The notes beneath the pieces were generated by a model. It made no database searches. It had not been told where the DNA came from and was given only the letters and a program-made list of their open reading frames with translations. A DNA stretch of 64,000 bases from Quercus robur (Eukaryota; Streptophyta; Magnoliopsida; Fagales; Fagaceae): the NCBI RefSeq assembly GCF_932294415.1, contig NC_065541.1, forward strand, positions 49,826,290-49,890,289, in the 5' to 3' direction. Every line of letters starts with the position of its first letter. Position 1 is the stretch's first letter. The position numbers were made by a program, and so were the translations under genes. Below are positions 47,796-59,886 of this stretch, piece after piece.

Positions 47796-50326
47796 AGTGT
47801 TATTGACAGTCAAATACGTGTGCTCTGTCAAAGACGTTGAATTCAGTATGGCACTGCACTATATCTAAAGACAACTTTACTTGAATTATTATTTTTTACT
47901 TCGGGTCATTGACTGACTCAATGTATTAACTGAAATGCAACCAAGATAAAAGAGCAACCCAAAAACCTGACCTTCATAACCCATGTAAAATCCAAACACT
48001 TTAATAAAACAAGTGACGTATGTAGTCCATTGACTCCATTCGAATAACAAAACATTAAAAGGGGCCTGAAAACCGACGGTAGCCTAAAAATGAACTGCTA
48101 CTGTTTTTCATATTGCATTCTAGCCCATTAGGAAATGCATAGGGGAAAAAACCCTGCCTAAAGTCACTTTGATTTTATTTATTTATTTTTCTTCTTCTTA
48201 TGTGTGCAAACTGCAAACAGTGTAGGTAATTGTGATTACTAAACTATGTCCTCGTATTAGATATGGCTGGTCATGCTTCCCACGCAATATATGTCGGTAA
48301 ATTAGTAAATTACCAATAGGCAATAGAGATGAGGAAATGGGTACGTCGGCAAATTAGTAAATTACCAATAGGCACTAGAGACGAGGAAATGGGAAATTGA
48401 AGACCTCTTTACAAGGTTAGAATTATAGAATTTTCCACAACTATTTTAACTTCATAAATGTTTTTAAATTGATTTTAAAAATAAATATATATATATAAAA
48501 AAAAGTTTCATGTGTTGAATTTTTATTTTCAAATAATTTTTTTTTTTTATCTAAATTGCAAATTTCACCCTTTAGTTTTGACTTATTTTTATTTGGTTGA
48601 TTGGAAATTTGGAAAAATTTGATGTGTTACAGAATACAAATTTATGCGAGGAATTTGTAAGCCTATACAGCTTTGACTTGTTTCCAATAAATCGGGAGAG
48701 ATTCCCCCAACCACCCCTCATATTTTCCACTAGTATGCATGATGATGCACCATAAGGACCACATACATCATATGGATTATGGACACTATCCTTGCCACTC
48801 TCAAGTAGTTGTAACTTTTTAGTCTAGTTCACAATATTCATGATCCTAGAAATTTATACATGTGGACATTTAAGTAGCACTTAAAAAGGTCCACTTATGA
48901 TGGATTTATGTAACAATAAGCACACACAAATGTGGGAAGTGGCATTGGTTCCAACATCAAGCCAATTTAGAAAGGAATGGCAGCTCCTTATCAAAGCAGG
49001 TGGTTCTAAACATAAAAGAAAGTACAAGTGGCATTGCATTCCAAAGCATTGATAGGGAGGGAAGCTTTTTTTGGAAGATTGTGATACCACAAAAGCCCAA
49101 TCCAAAGCTATAGCTAGGCAGATAACAATACAAGCTGCAGTCATAAATAAAAAATAAAATAAAAAAAGCAACATAGTTGGGGTTCTCAAATATCATCCTC
49201 CTCACCAACAGTAAAGGAACTGAAAAACAGTTAGCAACAAGTCCAGGAGACCCATTGGAGTAGTAGAGCACTGTTTGCAGATCTTAGACAATTATGCTGT
49301 GTGACTAATATGGCTAAAAGTGCAACAAATTCTCGCATTCATTATTTTTTATCAGAACATTCAAGGTGTAATGGATATGTCTGGTACTAACTAAAACATT
49401 TATGCTTTGTACTTTCCGGACCTGGTATTAAAAAAAAAAAAACATTAATAAGCTTTACAACCTGATCTTATTGCACTTGCACAACCCATTCTCCCTTTTT
49501 TTTTTCCAGATTGACTACTGTCTCCCTCATCCAAGGGAAATTCAAGCTCATCTGGATGAGTTGCTGAGACTATTATGAAAAAAATAAAGCTTTAAACCTT
49601 TAAACTATTGATTCCATATTACCTATGGGGCATGGGCTTGGGGAGGGAACCTTTTTTTTTTCATCTATAATAAACTAGTAGCTTTTCATTAAACTGAAAA
49701 AGATCCAACATCGGTTTCAAAAAGAAAATCCAACATCAGCCTTCCAAAACTCCCAGACTGAGAGGGGAAGGGAAGAACTGTTACAGATCAGTACTGAATT
49801 ATATACAGCAGCACTTAGCCATACTATTGGCTACATTTTTGAACACTCTCTTAACCCAAATAAAAGAAAAATTTAAGATCAAAAAGGCATGCCATATAAA
49901 ACTTTCATCCAATGCCATGTACAGTGGCAAATTCATCTAGAGCTTACCATATCTGTGGCATTACTAATAACACAATAAATACACCATAAGTTATAAAATG
50001 TCTATGAAAAATTTCTCCATAGTGGATATCACATGACACTATCTATAATCAACAATCAGTTCAAAGTGCATTTCAGGAATTGATAAAATAAATTTCAGCC
50101 TAGAAGGATATGCTTGTTTCATCACTATGATAATAAATTCTCAGAATCTAATCTAGACACTCCGTAGAACTCTTAAATTCCCTCAACTGATTTTGGGGGT
50201 GCAATCATTCATTCCAGAAAAATATGATTAGCAGCTAAACTACTTCATTTTTACCCAATTAACATTAAAAAAAACAATTGTGTATTTACACCAAAAGCTA
50301 CAATTCTACAAAAACAGGTTACCATG
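47796..50326. other. Spacer and 3' flank of the crooked-neck gene
   Basis: A 52-bp unit is tandemly duplicated at 48293-48396 (GTCGGTAAATTAGTAAATTACC start). The last several hundred bases before 50327 are likely the 3' UTR of the minus-strand gene. No other gene is supported. Confidence 0.5.
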
Positions 50327-53300
50327 CTAGTCTTCATCAGAAATCTTTTGCTTCTTCCACTTATAGGCAGCTTCCAAGATTTTAAGATTAGTCGTCTGAG
50401 TTTCCTCAGGGAACATATAGTCGATGTATTCCTCATACCTGCCAATTTAAACTTGTTAGTACTGGCAAATAAGGAAAAGCCTAAAGAATTTAAGGAACAC
50501 AATTATATCAAATCTTAATAAGACTTTTATAAGTTAATTAACATACCCAGCCGGACCATCCTCAGACACCATCTGCCTCCTCTTTTTCAGCTTCTTTGGC
50601 AGCTTAGCCTGGACTAAACTAATATCACCAAGCTCCCCAAAACTGCTCTCCATGTTCAGCCACTCTTCCAGTAGCATTGCTCTTTCCTCTTTTAACTCAG
50701 GTGCAGATGTTCTGTAGTAGTTAATGGCTTTCTCAAAAACCCCTGATTCATACAAAAACAAAAGAAAAGGGTTAGAGCTTGTTTTATTTGTGATAGAATT
50801 TAAACACAATCAAACTATAAATTAAAAGAAGTAAACAATAAGATTTTGCCAAAAATTCCTTACTTCTAGCATGCTGAATGCATTGCTTCTTTTGTTCATG
50901 ATGATGCTCCTGGAGATCATCTTCTACCAAGTCTGAATCCTTAGCATCCTCCTCCATGGCAGACGCCTCAAACTTTGCATAGCTTATCCAGACCTTCAAG
51001 TGCTTAGTTCTGTCCAGAAGCCTCTCATAGAGCTCTCTGGTCCTTTCAAATTCACCCTCTGATATCTCAAAATCAATGTATGCCTGTCACAAGATAAATA
51101 AATGTATTATTACCAATTATCTAAAAATCAGTTTAGTCAATGAGCTTTAAAAAAGTATGCCAAAGCTTTCTTACAATCAAGTCAAATTACTACACTTGTA
51201 ACCAAAAAAGTGATCATCACATCCGCAGAATTATGGGATATCAAGTGGCAAAATAAATCAGACAATAAGACAGAACTGACCCAATTTAGGTCACAAAAAG
51301 AAATGAATGAACTTCATTTATTTATCAGATAGGGCCCCTTTTTCATTATTTCTGGAATAGCAGGATTAAGATTCAAGAAACAATAACTTCTTTCATTTTT
51401 ATGAGTAACAGAAAATTTACTGAAAAACTATGGAATGAATCAAGAAACAGCATCTACAAACATCATCCTGAAATAACTTCTTTCATTTTTATGAGTAACA
51501 GAAAATTTACTGAAAAACTATTGCATGTACCTTCCACAATAACTCCGGCATATCCAGTGCTGGTTGGGCAATTGCAAGCTCAAAGATTGCCCTAGCTCGC
51601 TCAGTCTCACACAAAGATCTCTCTAATTCCGCATACTTGCTCCATGCATAACAGTTTTCAGGCGCCCACTCCAAATACTTCTCATAAAGCTTTCGGCCAC
51701 GGTCTATATTTCCAAGCTGCAGCTCTATCTCAATATACTTCTTGAATATCTATTGGGTTAAAAAGCAAAATCACAAGTGTGAGAATATGTGGAACATGCC
51801 AAATATAGTACATATTTAAACTCAATCAGTAAATGACCTTATCTTTAGGAGCTTTGCCAATTGCATTTCCCAGGATTTGTCGTGCAGCCTTGAGATTTAG
51901 CTGCCGGATCTCAAATTGAGCAGCTAGAAGCCATAATTTTGCAAAAGAGAATTTCTCATGAGGAATGAGCTTCAGACACTCCCTGGAAAAATTAACAGTA
52001 AGTGAGCAATCTCTTCAAAGTCACTTGGGTTTGTCCACTCGTGTGAATCATACATAGGAAAACCAGTTACAAGTGCCGTTGTGAATGACTGTGTAAGTAA
52101 CTTAATTCACATTAACAGATTTCATACTGTAATTTTTATAATGAATGTACATCAGAGAGATTTCCAAGTTGTAAACACTTACAATTCCTTATTAATTGTT
52201 CATAGGAACCAAAAACAAAAAAACTTGAAACCAAATTGATTGTACAGCATAAAATCTCCTACATAACTGAAATTTATGATCATGTATTAAGTAATCAAAA
52301 GTCACATCGTTTATAAGTTATAACCATAAAGATAAACTGAAGTATTGAAAATGTAAAGTGTTTATTTATTTATTTTTTTTTTTTTTGGTGCTGTTTTCAA
52401 CACTCATTTGTGTAAACTAGGAAGCACAAACACAGATCTCCCCCCCCCCCCCCCCCTCTTTTAATAGTCTCAGATCTCTCAATTGCTATCTTTTTTTCCT
52501 TAATAGTGGGAAACAGGGTTTCACTTAAAAGCCCCAAATTTTTACTGTTTGATGCTGAAACAGTGTTTGATTTCAATTGCCCATATTCATAATGCAAAGA
52601 AAGATTTGGAGCCCACTACTTCCACCTCCATTTCATTCACATAAACAGTATAATAATTTCTATGTTTCCACTACTTTAATTCTACAACAACTTTTAACAA
52701 CCTGTCTCAGAAAAATAAACCTAACAAATTTTTGGGTTTAACTTGACATTTTGAGAAGTAACTGAAAAGAATTCAAAATTAAAGCACCTTTAATCGAATT
52801 TACAGATTTCTTAGAGCAAACCTGCATTTTCAATTAATTTTTTTAGTGCACTAGTGTTATTCATTTGGAGTTGAGTTTCACACCATATTAAATATTGCTA
52901 CTAAAGGACACTCAAAGTTATGGTAGAGGATCCGTATACTATGCATGAAACAAGAACTACAAATGAAAGAGAACTGCATCAAAATAGCATGTGAAACACA
53001 ACACCACCTCGTGTAAACATCTAAATTACAACCTTGAATTTATTTTGGCCACACACAGCAACAAATACAAGTGAAGTATGAACAATATCATGCAAAAGCA
53101 TACATTGAAAACAACACAATCTGTTAGAGCTATCCGCCACATTTTTAAGTCTAAACATAAACTTTATGCAGTACATCAACTTTACCAACCACAAAAATAA
53201 GTTTTTGACAATCACAAACTTACCTATACACATCTCTTGTGCGCTCCACATCTTCTGCATCAAGCTCTTCATACAATGCATAATTAATCCTTTAAATCAC

Positions 53301-54536
53301 ACAAACAAAAAATCAGCAACAAAAATTGAGCATATGAACTCGAATTAATCGAACTTCAAACTGCATTCTCAACCACATTACTTACCACAGATAAATATAT
53401 CGCTGCCAATACCGCTTCTCCTCAGCAGGAGGCACATTTGAAATGGCTCGCTCGTACACTTCTCTAATCCTATCCTTTTTCCCAACATTCTCTTCCAATC
53501 GAATATAATCGAACCATGAATCATAATTCAATGGATTTTTTCTCACTTCATCTTCATACTGAAACCTCCTCTTCCCCACTATGGCATCCTCAATTCCTTC
53601 CTTATCTCCATACTGTTTCTCAAATGCTACAAATTTTCTATACAAGTCCTCAGCCCTTCCTTTCGGTATATGATCAAGAGCGAACTTGTAGATACACCTA
53701 GCACGCTCTGATTCCTTACACCGCTCTTCGAATTCAGCGAATGCAACGAATAACTGCTCGGCTTCTTCGTCGTCAGCGAGTTTTTCAACGGCTCGTTCAT
53801 AGACATTCCTCGACCTAGCAGCCTCGCCATTCTTCATCTCGAACTTGGCGTAGCGAATCCAAGCAGCGACCTTAGGGTGACACTGCACGAACCGCTCGAA
53901 AATCTGCCTAGCCCGCTCTATTTCATTGTAACGGAGCTCGAATTTGATGTAGGAAAGCCAACCTTGCTGGTCCGGCATCCAACTCATCCACCGCTCGAAG
54001 ATCTGTCTGGCTCCGGCGACATTGCCAAGCATCTCTTCCATGTGGATGTACTTGTACCACAACTGATCCACTCTCGGCAAGAGAGTGACGGCACGGTCCC
54101 AAACATTCCTAGCGTGGTTGATGAACTTGTTCTTCATCTCCACCTCTGCGTACTTCAACCACAGCGTGTGGTTCCGATAATCCACCTCGAGAGCTCGTTC
54201 CCAAACGGAGCGAGCTCGATTGAAGTCCTTCTGAGACTCCTCCCACTGCGCGTACTTGATCCAAACACTGATATTCCATCGCACGCGGCGGATTAGGTCT
54301 TCGAACTCCTTCCGCTTGCGAAGCCGGTACTCGGAGAGTTCAGTCGCGTCGGTGATCTTCTGCTTCGGGGGCCGAATCTCAGCCTCTTGTCGTTCACGCG
54401 CTTCACGGAGGATCTGCTCGGCGGTGATCTGAATCGGCGCCGGAGTTTTGTTCTTGACACGTGTCGGTCTCGGAAGCTTCACCTCCGTGTCCTTGCGGGT
54501 GAGGTACCCTAAGCTTGGGTCTGCTTCTTTGGCCAT
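50327..54536 (-). CDS. Crooked-neck-like (CLF1/Syf3) pre-mRNA splicing factor, seven exons
   Basis: Exons on the minus strand: 53386-54536, 53224-53289, 51838-51982, 51531-51749, 50864-51083, 50547-50742, 50327-50438. The sum is 2109 bp, 702 residues, the usual length for plant crooked-neck proteins, and frame is kept at every junction. The N-terminus [30 protein letters not shown] precedes the [16 protein letters not shown] segment. An array of HAT (half-a-TPR) repeats then fills most of the protein; typical units read [25 protein letters not shown] and [24 protein letters not shown]. The protein is a scaffold of the Prp19/NineTeen complex in the spliceosome nucleus, linking snRNPs during activation. 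The third exon's donor is the weaker GTCATT. A basic stretch PKKLKKRRQ near residues 640-650 may serve nuclear import. The 142 bp before the start is followed upstream by a transposon. Confidence 0.95.
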
Positions 54537-54670
54537 GGTTTTGGGTTTACGGGGGAGAGAGAGAGAGAGTGAAAAAGAAGAAAAGCGTTGGTGGAAAATT
54601 CTGGAGGAAAAGGATGGAGTTTGATAGGTTCGTGGGGTTTTGATTTGGGAATAGGTTGAAATTGGACGGG
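54537..54670 (-). promoter_or_regulatory. Residual 5' UTR/core promoter of the crooked-neck gene
   Basis: Only about 134 bp separates the start codon from the left duplication of the hAT-like element. It contains a (GA)n tract typical of plant leaders. The original upstream sequence continues beyond the element, from 55428. Confidence 0.4.
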
Positions 54671-54677
54671 CTCGTTA

Positions 54678-55420
54678 GTGTGCATGGGTCGGGTTGGGGT
54701 CGGGTTGAGGGAATTTTTTGACCCAATCTATCATGGTGGGTCAAAAAAAATTCAACCCAACCCAACCCATCACATAAGTCCAACCTAACCCAACCCAAGC
54801 TAACCCATATGGGTCGGGTTGAGTCGGATTGAACCCATGGGTTTGACAAATTTTTTTTATTATTATTATTAAATTGAGTAGAAAAAAAAAATATATTAAT
54901 ATATTAAAAAAACCTAAAAATTAGTATCAATATAACTCCTTAAAGGCAAACAACACTAATGACTAAACAACAATAGTAATTTATTAGGATTTGTGTGAAC
55001 TAATTGGCTTTTATATAGGATAGGAAGAACTGGTTATTTAAAAAAATTTATTAATTATATAATATATACAATATATATATTAAATTAGTATTAGTAGGAG
55101 AAACTGAGGAAATGCTGCTCTACAGTTGGTTTTTTTTTAATTATTAAATATATAATATATATTTAATATATATATATATATATATAAGTGCCCTACAATT
55201 GATTTAAAAAAAATTATTAAATATAAAATATATTTTAAATATATATTAAATATGGGTGGGTCGGGTCGGGTTTGGCGGGTTTGTAATTTTATGACCCAAA
55301 CCCAACCCGACCCGCCATAAAAAAAATTTTTGTAACCCAACCCAACCCACCAAGCCTTAAAAACCGACCCAACCCATTGGGCCGGGTTTGGTGGGTCGGT
55401 GGGTTTTCTGCACACCCCTA
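54678..55420. mobile_element. hAT-like non-autonomous element in the crooked-neck promoter
   Basis: Ends are GTGTGCATGGGTCGGG and TTTCTGCACACCCCTA, flanked by CTCGTTA at 54671-54677 and 55421-55427, seven identical bases. Both sides are rich in GGGTCGGGTT/AACCCAACCC words, and the middle is very AT-rich with (TA)n runs. 743 bp, no transposase. The left end seems to have lost the first bases of the inverted repeat. Confidence 0.7.
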
Positions 55421-55463
55421 CTCGTTACAATTTGCCCCTTAAATCTCTTCGAATACACTTCTT

Positions 55464-56567
55464 GGGGTCCGGCTTCCCTCCCGTTTGGAATCTCATGTTT
55501 TCTCTTTTCTGTCTAGATAATGACACGTGGCAAATGACACATCCAAGGGTTAAAACCCACCCACGTCAACTATAGTTTTCCTCTCAATTTTTTGGGTCTT
55601 TTTTTCCACTCTCTATCTGCCTCTTTCAGTCTTTCTAGCTATCTCTCCAACATTATCACCGCCACCTGAAAATCAAAGGCATCAAGATCAGAACTTGAGT
55701 AAAAGTGAATTCTGAATGCTAAGAGAAAACCCAAGAATTTTTTTTTTTTGACAAAACCCAAGTTTGCTTTATTTTCAATCTCAATATACAACTGAACTTG
55801 AGAAAAGCAAAGCGTGGAGGAATAAAAATCAACTGAAGTATTTGACATTGAATAGATTTAGCCCTTCGGTGATAACGTGTTGGGTCTTCAATAGCCCAAA
55901 TCAACAAGAAATATACAATAAATTATGCGGTCAAACAATTACTAAAAACAATAGGAGAAAAAAATGATAAAACAAAATCAAAGAAATTTAAAACAAGAAT
56001 GGAGATAGAAGAATAGAACAGATGATGGTTTTACAAGCAGAATGAAAATGGCTTTACAAACAGAGGACAATAATCTGCACACAGCACACCCACCTTGCAC
56101 AATAGAGCTTCCTTGGCTTTTGGCAGAAAGATATTTTATTCTTCTTTGATTTTCTCATCTATTGTCCTACTTTTACCTCTCTCTTTTTTTTCCAGATAGT
56201 AATGATCTTAGCGCCTTTGATTCTCAGGTGAGTGTGACGATGTTTGAGAGATAGGGGCAAAAACTTAAGAAAAAGGGGCAAAGAAAGGAATAGAATAGAA
56301 CCACCGGGCCTTGTGCCTAAGTGGTACCCAGGCCCTAGTGCCTTCTCAAGCTTGGGGGTTCGATCCCCCCAAATAACAAATTACCTAGCAAAAAAAAAAA
56401 AGAGAGGAATAGAAAGAACGAGAGAAAGAAAGACCTAAAAATTTGAGAGAAAATCATAGTTGACGCGGGTGGTTTTTAACCTTTGGATGTGTAAATTGCC
56501 ACATGTCACTCATCTAGATAAAAACAGAGGAAACATTAGGATTTAAATGGGAGGGGAGCCGGACCCC
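55464..56567. mobile_element. Element with ~150-bp terminal inverted repeats (MULE-like)
   Basis: The left arm (55464-~55610) and right arm (~56430-56567) are inverted copies of each other. They start GGGGTCCGGCTTCCCTCCC and end GGGAGGGGAGCCGGACCCC, and share CTAGAT, ACATCCAA and CGTCAACTAT further in. Long inverted repeats and a ~1.1-kb size suit a non-autonomous Mutator-like element, but no clean 9-bp duplication is seen. No transposase. A SINE sits near its right arm. Confidence 0.65.
56296..56404 (+). mobile_element. Short tRNA-derived SINE with 10-bp target duplication
   Basis: Flanked by AGGAATAGAA (56286-56295 and 56405-56414). The A-box-like part is GTGCCTAAGTGG and the B box GGTTCGATCCC, an almost perfect polymerase III match. 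It ends in an A-run. At ~109 bp it is hardly longer than a tRNA, so it is a very short SINE or a retrotransposed tRNA-like RNA. Confidence 0.8.
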
Positions 56568-57403
56568 ACTTTTTGTGCCTTAAATTATAACAATTGTTAC
56601 ATTTTGCATCCAAGTTAGTAGTTAACTTGGATAGCAAAATATAAAACTACGATAAAAGACTTAATTGTCTATCTTTTTAATGTCTAACTTGGATAGCAAA
56701 ATATAAAACTACGATAAAAGACTTAATTGTCTATCTTTTTAATGTCTTAAAAGCAAAAAATAAATTACATTTTACTATCTTAAATTATATCCTTTATTAC
56801 ACTTTGCATTTTAAATTTTGAATTTTTATCTAAGTTAACAATAAATTTTAATTTTTTATCCAAGTTAACAACAAACTTAATAGCAAGGTGCAAAATATAA
56901 CAAAATTCCTAGTTTAAGATACAAAACGTGCGTTCGAAAAGTTTAAGGTGTAAAGTGTAATTAATGGGCTCTAAAACAGCATCGTGTTGAGTTTGGACAA
57001 ACGGTGTTGCAGTCTATGGTTTTGTGTTTCTTCTTCACCAAAACGGTATCATTTTGGGAGCTGCCAACAATTCTCTTTCATTTTAAGGGAAATTACACTT
57101 GACCACCCTAAATTATACTTCATGTTATACTTTGCATCCTAAACTTTTCGAATGCATTTTTTACATCCTAAACTTTGAATTTTCATCTAAATAAACTACA
57201 AACTTAACAACAAGTACAAAGTGTACAATATGAAATTCTTACCACTAAACTACAGCCACTTCCTATGGAATATGCTTCCTTTAGATATTATATATGGTAT
57301 ATACACACACTCCACCGGTACCGCCCATAATAAATCAGAAGCAGCCATGCAGGTCCAGTGGATCGAAATAAAAGATCCTACCTACAATTTTTTTTTTTTT
57401 TTT
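56568..57403. repeat. Repeat-rich spacer with a 62-bp tandem duplication
   Basis: Two exact or near-exact 62-bp units at 56623-56684 and 56685-56746 (TAACTTGGATAGCAAAATAT start). Around it words like TTACACTTTGCATCCTAAAC recur several times in both orientations, suggesting old MITE debris. No gene seen. Confidence 0.6.
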
Positions 57404-57978
57404 GGATAATTACACATAACCCACCTGTGGTTAGGGCGAAAATCACTTTGCCTACCTGTGATTTGAAAAGTATCACTTAACCCACTTGTGGTATGTTTCC
57501 GTCAATTTTCGTAACCCACCTCAAGTCCAGCCGTTACAAAAACACCTCTTAACATCAAAATACAACATAACACGAATCAAAACACCCAAAACTCAGAAAC
57601 TTTTCAAGAGAGAGACTTGTGGTGAGATCAACGTGTTATTCGTGGTTTTTAGATCTTTTTTTCAGCCTTTCCCGGCCCGGTGGTTTCATGTCGTCACGGT
57701 GGCTCAAACTTTATGTCTCTCTCCTCCCAAAACAAAAAATAAAGCAAAAATGCAAGAGAAACAAAATCAAAAAGTGGTAACTGGGTTTTGGGCAATTGGG
57801 TTTTGATCATTTTCTAGTTTCTACAGTTTCAAATGGTGGGTTGGGTGGCTATGGAGGTTCTGGTGGGAGAGGTGAAGGTAGTGGTGGTGGTGATGGTGGT
57901 GCTGGTAGCAGTTTATGTTGTTAATGGTTCCAAAATGTAGTTTATGTTATGCTTTTTGGTTTCCAATCTTTTTTCTTT

Positions 57979-58014
<36 letters not shown>

Positions 58015-58546
58015 TTCGAGGAGTTAGCCAAAGGGTTGAGGGAGACAATGGGGAAAACTTCTATCTTTCTTTTCTCTCTATTGTGAACCCATAACCACTG
58101 GCCATCGTGATTTCTGCCAAAAAAAATAAAGCACACCCAAATGCAAAAACCAACAAAACCCACAAATGGTGACACAAAACCACCAAATGGAGAGCCACAA
58201 CTCATTAATGGCGAGAAAATTTGTAACCACTTATGGAGAGCCAGAACCACCGTGATGAGATGAAACCACCGGGCCAGGACAGGTTGAAAAAGAGATATAA
58301 AAACCACGAAGAACACGTTGATCTCACCACAAGTCTCTCTCTTGAAAAGTTTCTGAGTTTTGGGTGTTTTGATTCGCGTTATGTTGTGTTTTGGTGTTAA
58401 GAGGTGTTTTTGTAATGGCTGGTCTTGAGGTGGGTTACGGAGATTGACGGAAACATACCACAGGTAGGTTAAGTGATACTTTTCAAACCACAGATAGGCA
58501 AAGTGATTTTCGCCCTAACCACAAGTGGGCTATATGTAATTATCCC
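57404..58546. mobile_element. MULE-like element with ~300-bp terminal inverted repeats
   Basis: The left arm (57404-~57705) and right arm (~58243-58546) are near-complete inverted copies, with ends GGATAATTACACATA and the complement of GGGATAATTACATATA. Both ends abut runs of nine or more T, compatible with a 9-bp duplication as Mutator-like elements make, though poly-T prevents certainty. No transposase. Between the arms, at ~57825-57925, a Gly-rich GGT-repeat stretch (GGYGGSGGRGEGSGGGDGG in one frame) could be captured gene sequence or simple repeat. Confidence 0.72.
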
Positions 58547-59886
58547 TTTTTTTTTGGGAGAAGCTACTTACAATTTTTTATTATTATTTATTTTTTTAGA
58601 GAAGAACCTACTTACAAAATTTAGAAAAGACAAATAAATTATAACTTGACGGAATTCATTTTTGATATTAGACAGATATATTTTTAGTGATAATGTTGCC
58701 TTGAATAAAAAGAGGCAATCTGCAAACACACAACACAACTAGTAAGAGTACCACTTAGCCAAAAAAGAAGGCAAAACTTATGTATTGATTGCTACCACAG
58801 ATTCTATTTGTAGTATATGTTTGGAAACAATTTATTTAGTATTTTTTTTAGTTATAGAAAGTGTGCTAAAGTGTATTTGTATTCTAAAAAAGTGAGAAAA
58901 ATATAAGAAAAATATGAAGTTTTAAAAAGTTATACATAAAAATTTTAAAATAAAAATTGAGCTTATAAGCATTAGCCAAACTAGCACTTTACTGACTACA
59001 AAATGGAATCATATCAACAAAATTGATGCTCCTAAATAAGTTAAGACATAATGTAATATTTTTTTGTTTTTTTTACGCTTTTTCATGGCTGTTGATACTT
59101 GACATGATCTGTTGTAATTTGTATACTGAAAAAGAAGGATGGCAACAACGTCAAATAACCAAAACCAAAATTGACATTGATTTATTTTGGACAACTTGTA
59201 ACTTGGTTTAACAAAATCTGACCCTCAACTTAGGCTACTTTACTATACATTTCTTTTAATTACAAATTTTCTATCATCCAACAAGTCATTTAAGTATGAC
59301 ATATTAACATAAATAACATATCAAACGTATTTGAATAATCAAAACTCCCAATACATACTTATCAAAAAAAAAAAACTCCCAATACATGTCTTTGCCAATA
59401 TAAAAAAATTTAAACAATCTTTACATTACTACATTTGTAATCGAACTATCTCAACATACATTTGGCCCATACTGTATAATGACTGGATTGTTTGAAATTT
59501 CAAATCCAGATTTGAATTTGTCCAAACTCAATTTCAGCAAGAGTTGTTCAGAATTGGTTCTTTTGGAGTTGGACAAACAAAAAACTGTCACCCCTTAAAA
59601 CATCAATGGATATACTTAAATTTAATATAGTAAGTAATATAAAACGCACTAGTAGTTGTGAACTCCAAAAGAATTATGGCAATGTTCTAAACAATTAAGG
59701 CAGAAGAATTAAAATTCTCATTAATCAATAACTTGTAGCCAGAGAATTGCAACATGTTGGGAGCTTGGAATGGAATTTCATGAAATCTCTCTAATATGGA
59801 AAAGGTTTCAGGAAAAAATTTTGTAGGTGGAAGTTGTTAAATCCAAATTGCTGGCATAAGCTGAGAAGGGTTTATTGATTTTGTTC
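58547..59886. other. Spacer and 3' flank of the WD40 gene
   Basis: AT-rich, no gene. The last several hundred bases before 59887 are probably the 3' UTR of the minus-strand WD40 gene. Confidence 0.5.

Noticed and set aside
48881-49271. Two hydrophobic minus-strand frames of ~100 codons
   Set aside because: Overlapping frames of similar length with no family resemblance; typical of T-rich spacer.
49510-49578. Possible plus-strand terminal exon after a T-rich CCAG (IDYCLPHPREIQAHLDELL)
   Set aside because: Only 22 codons, no upstream exons or domain, and it lies downstream of a minus-strand gene; probably chance.
57486-58316. Two ~110-codon frames in the MULE-like element
   Set aside because: They are largely mirror readings of the inverted arms and show no transposase motif.
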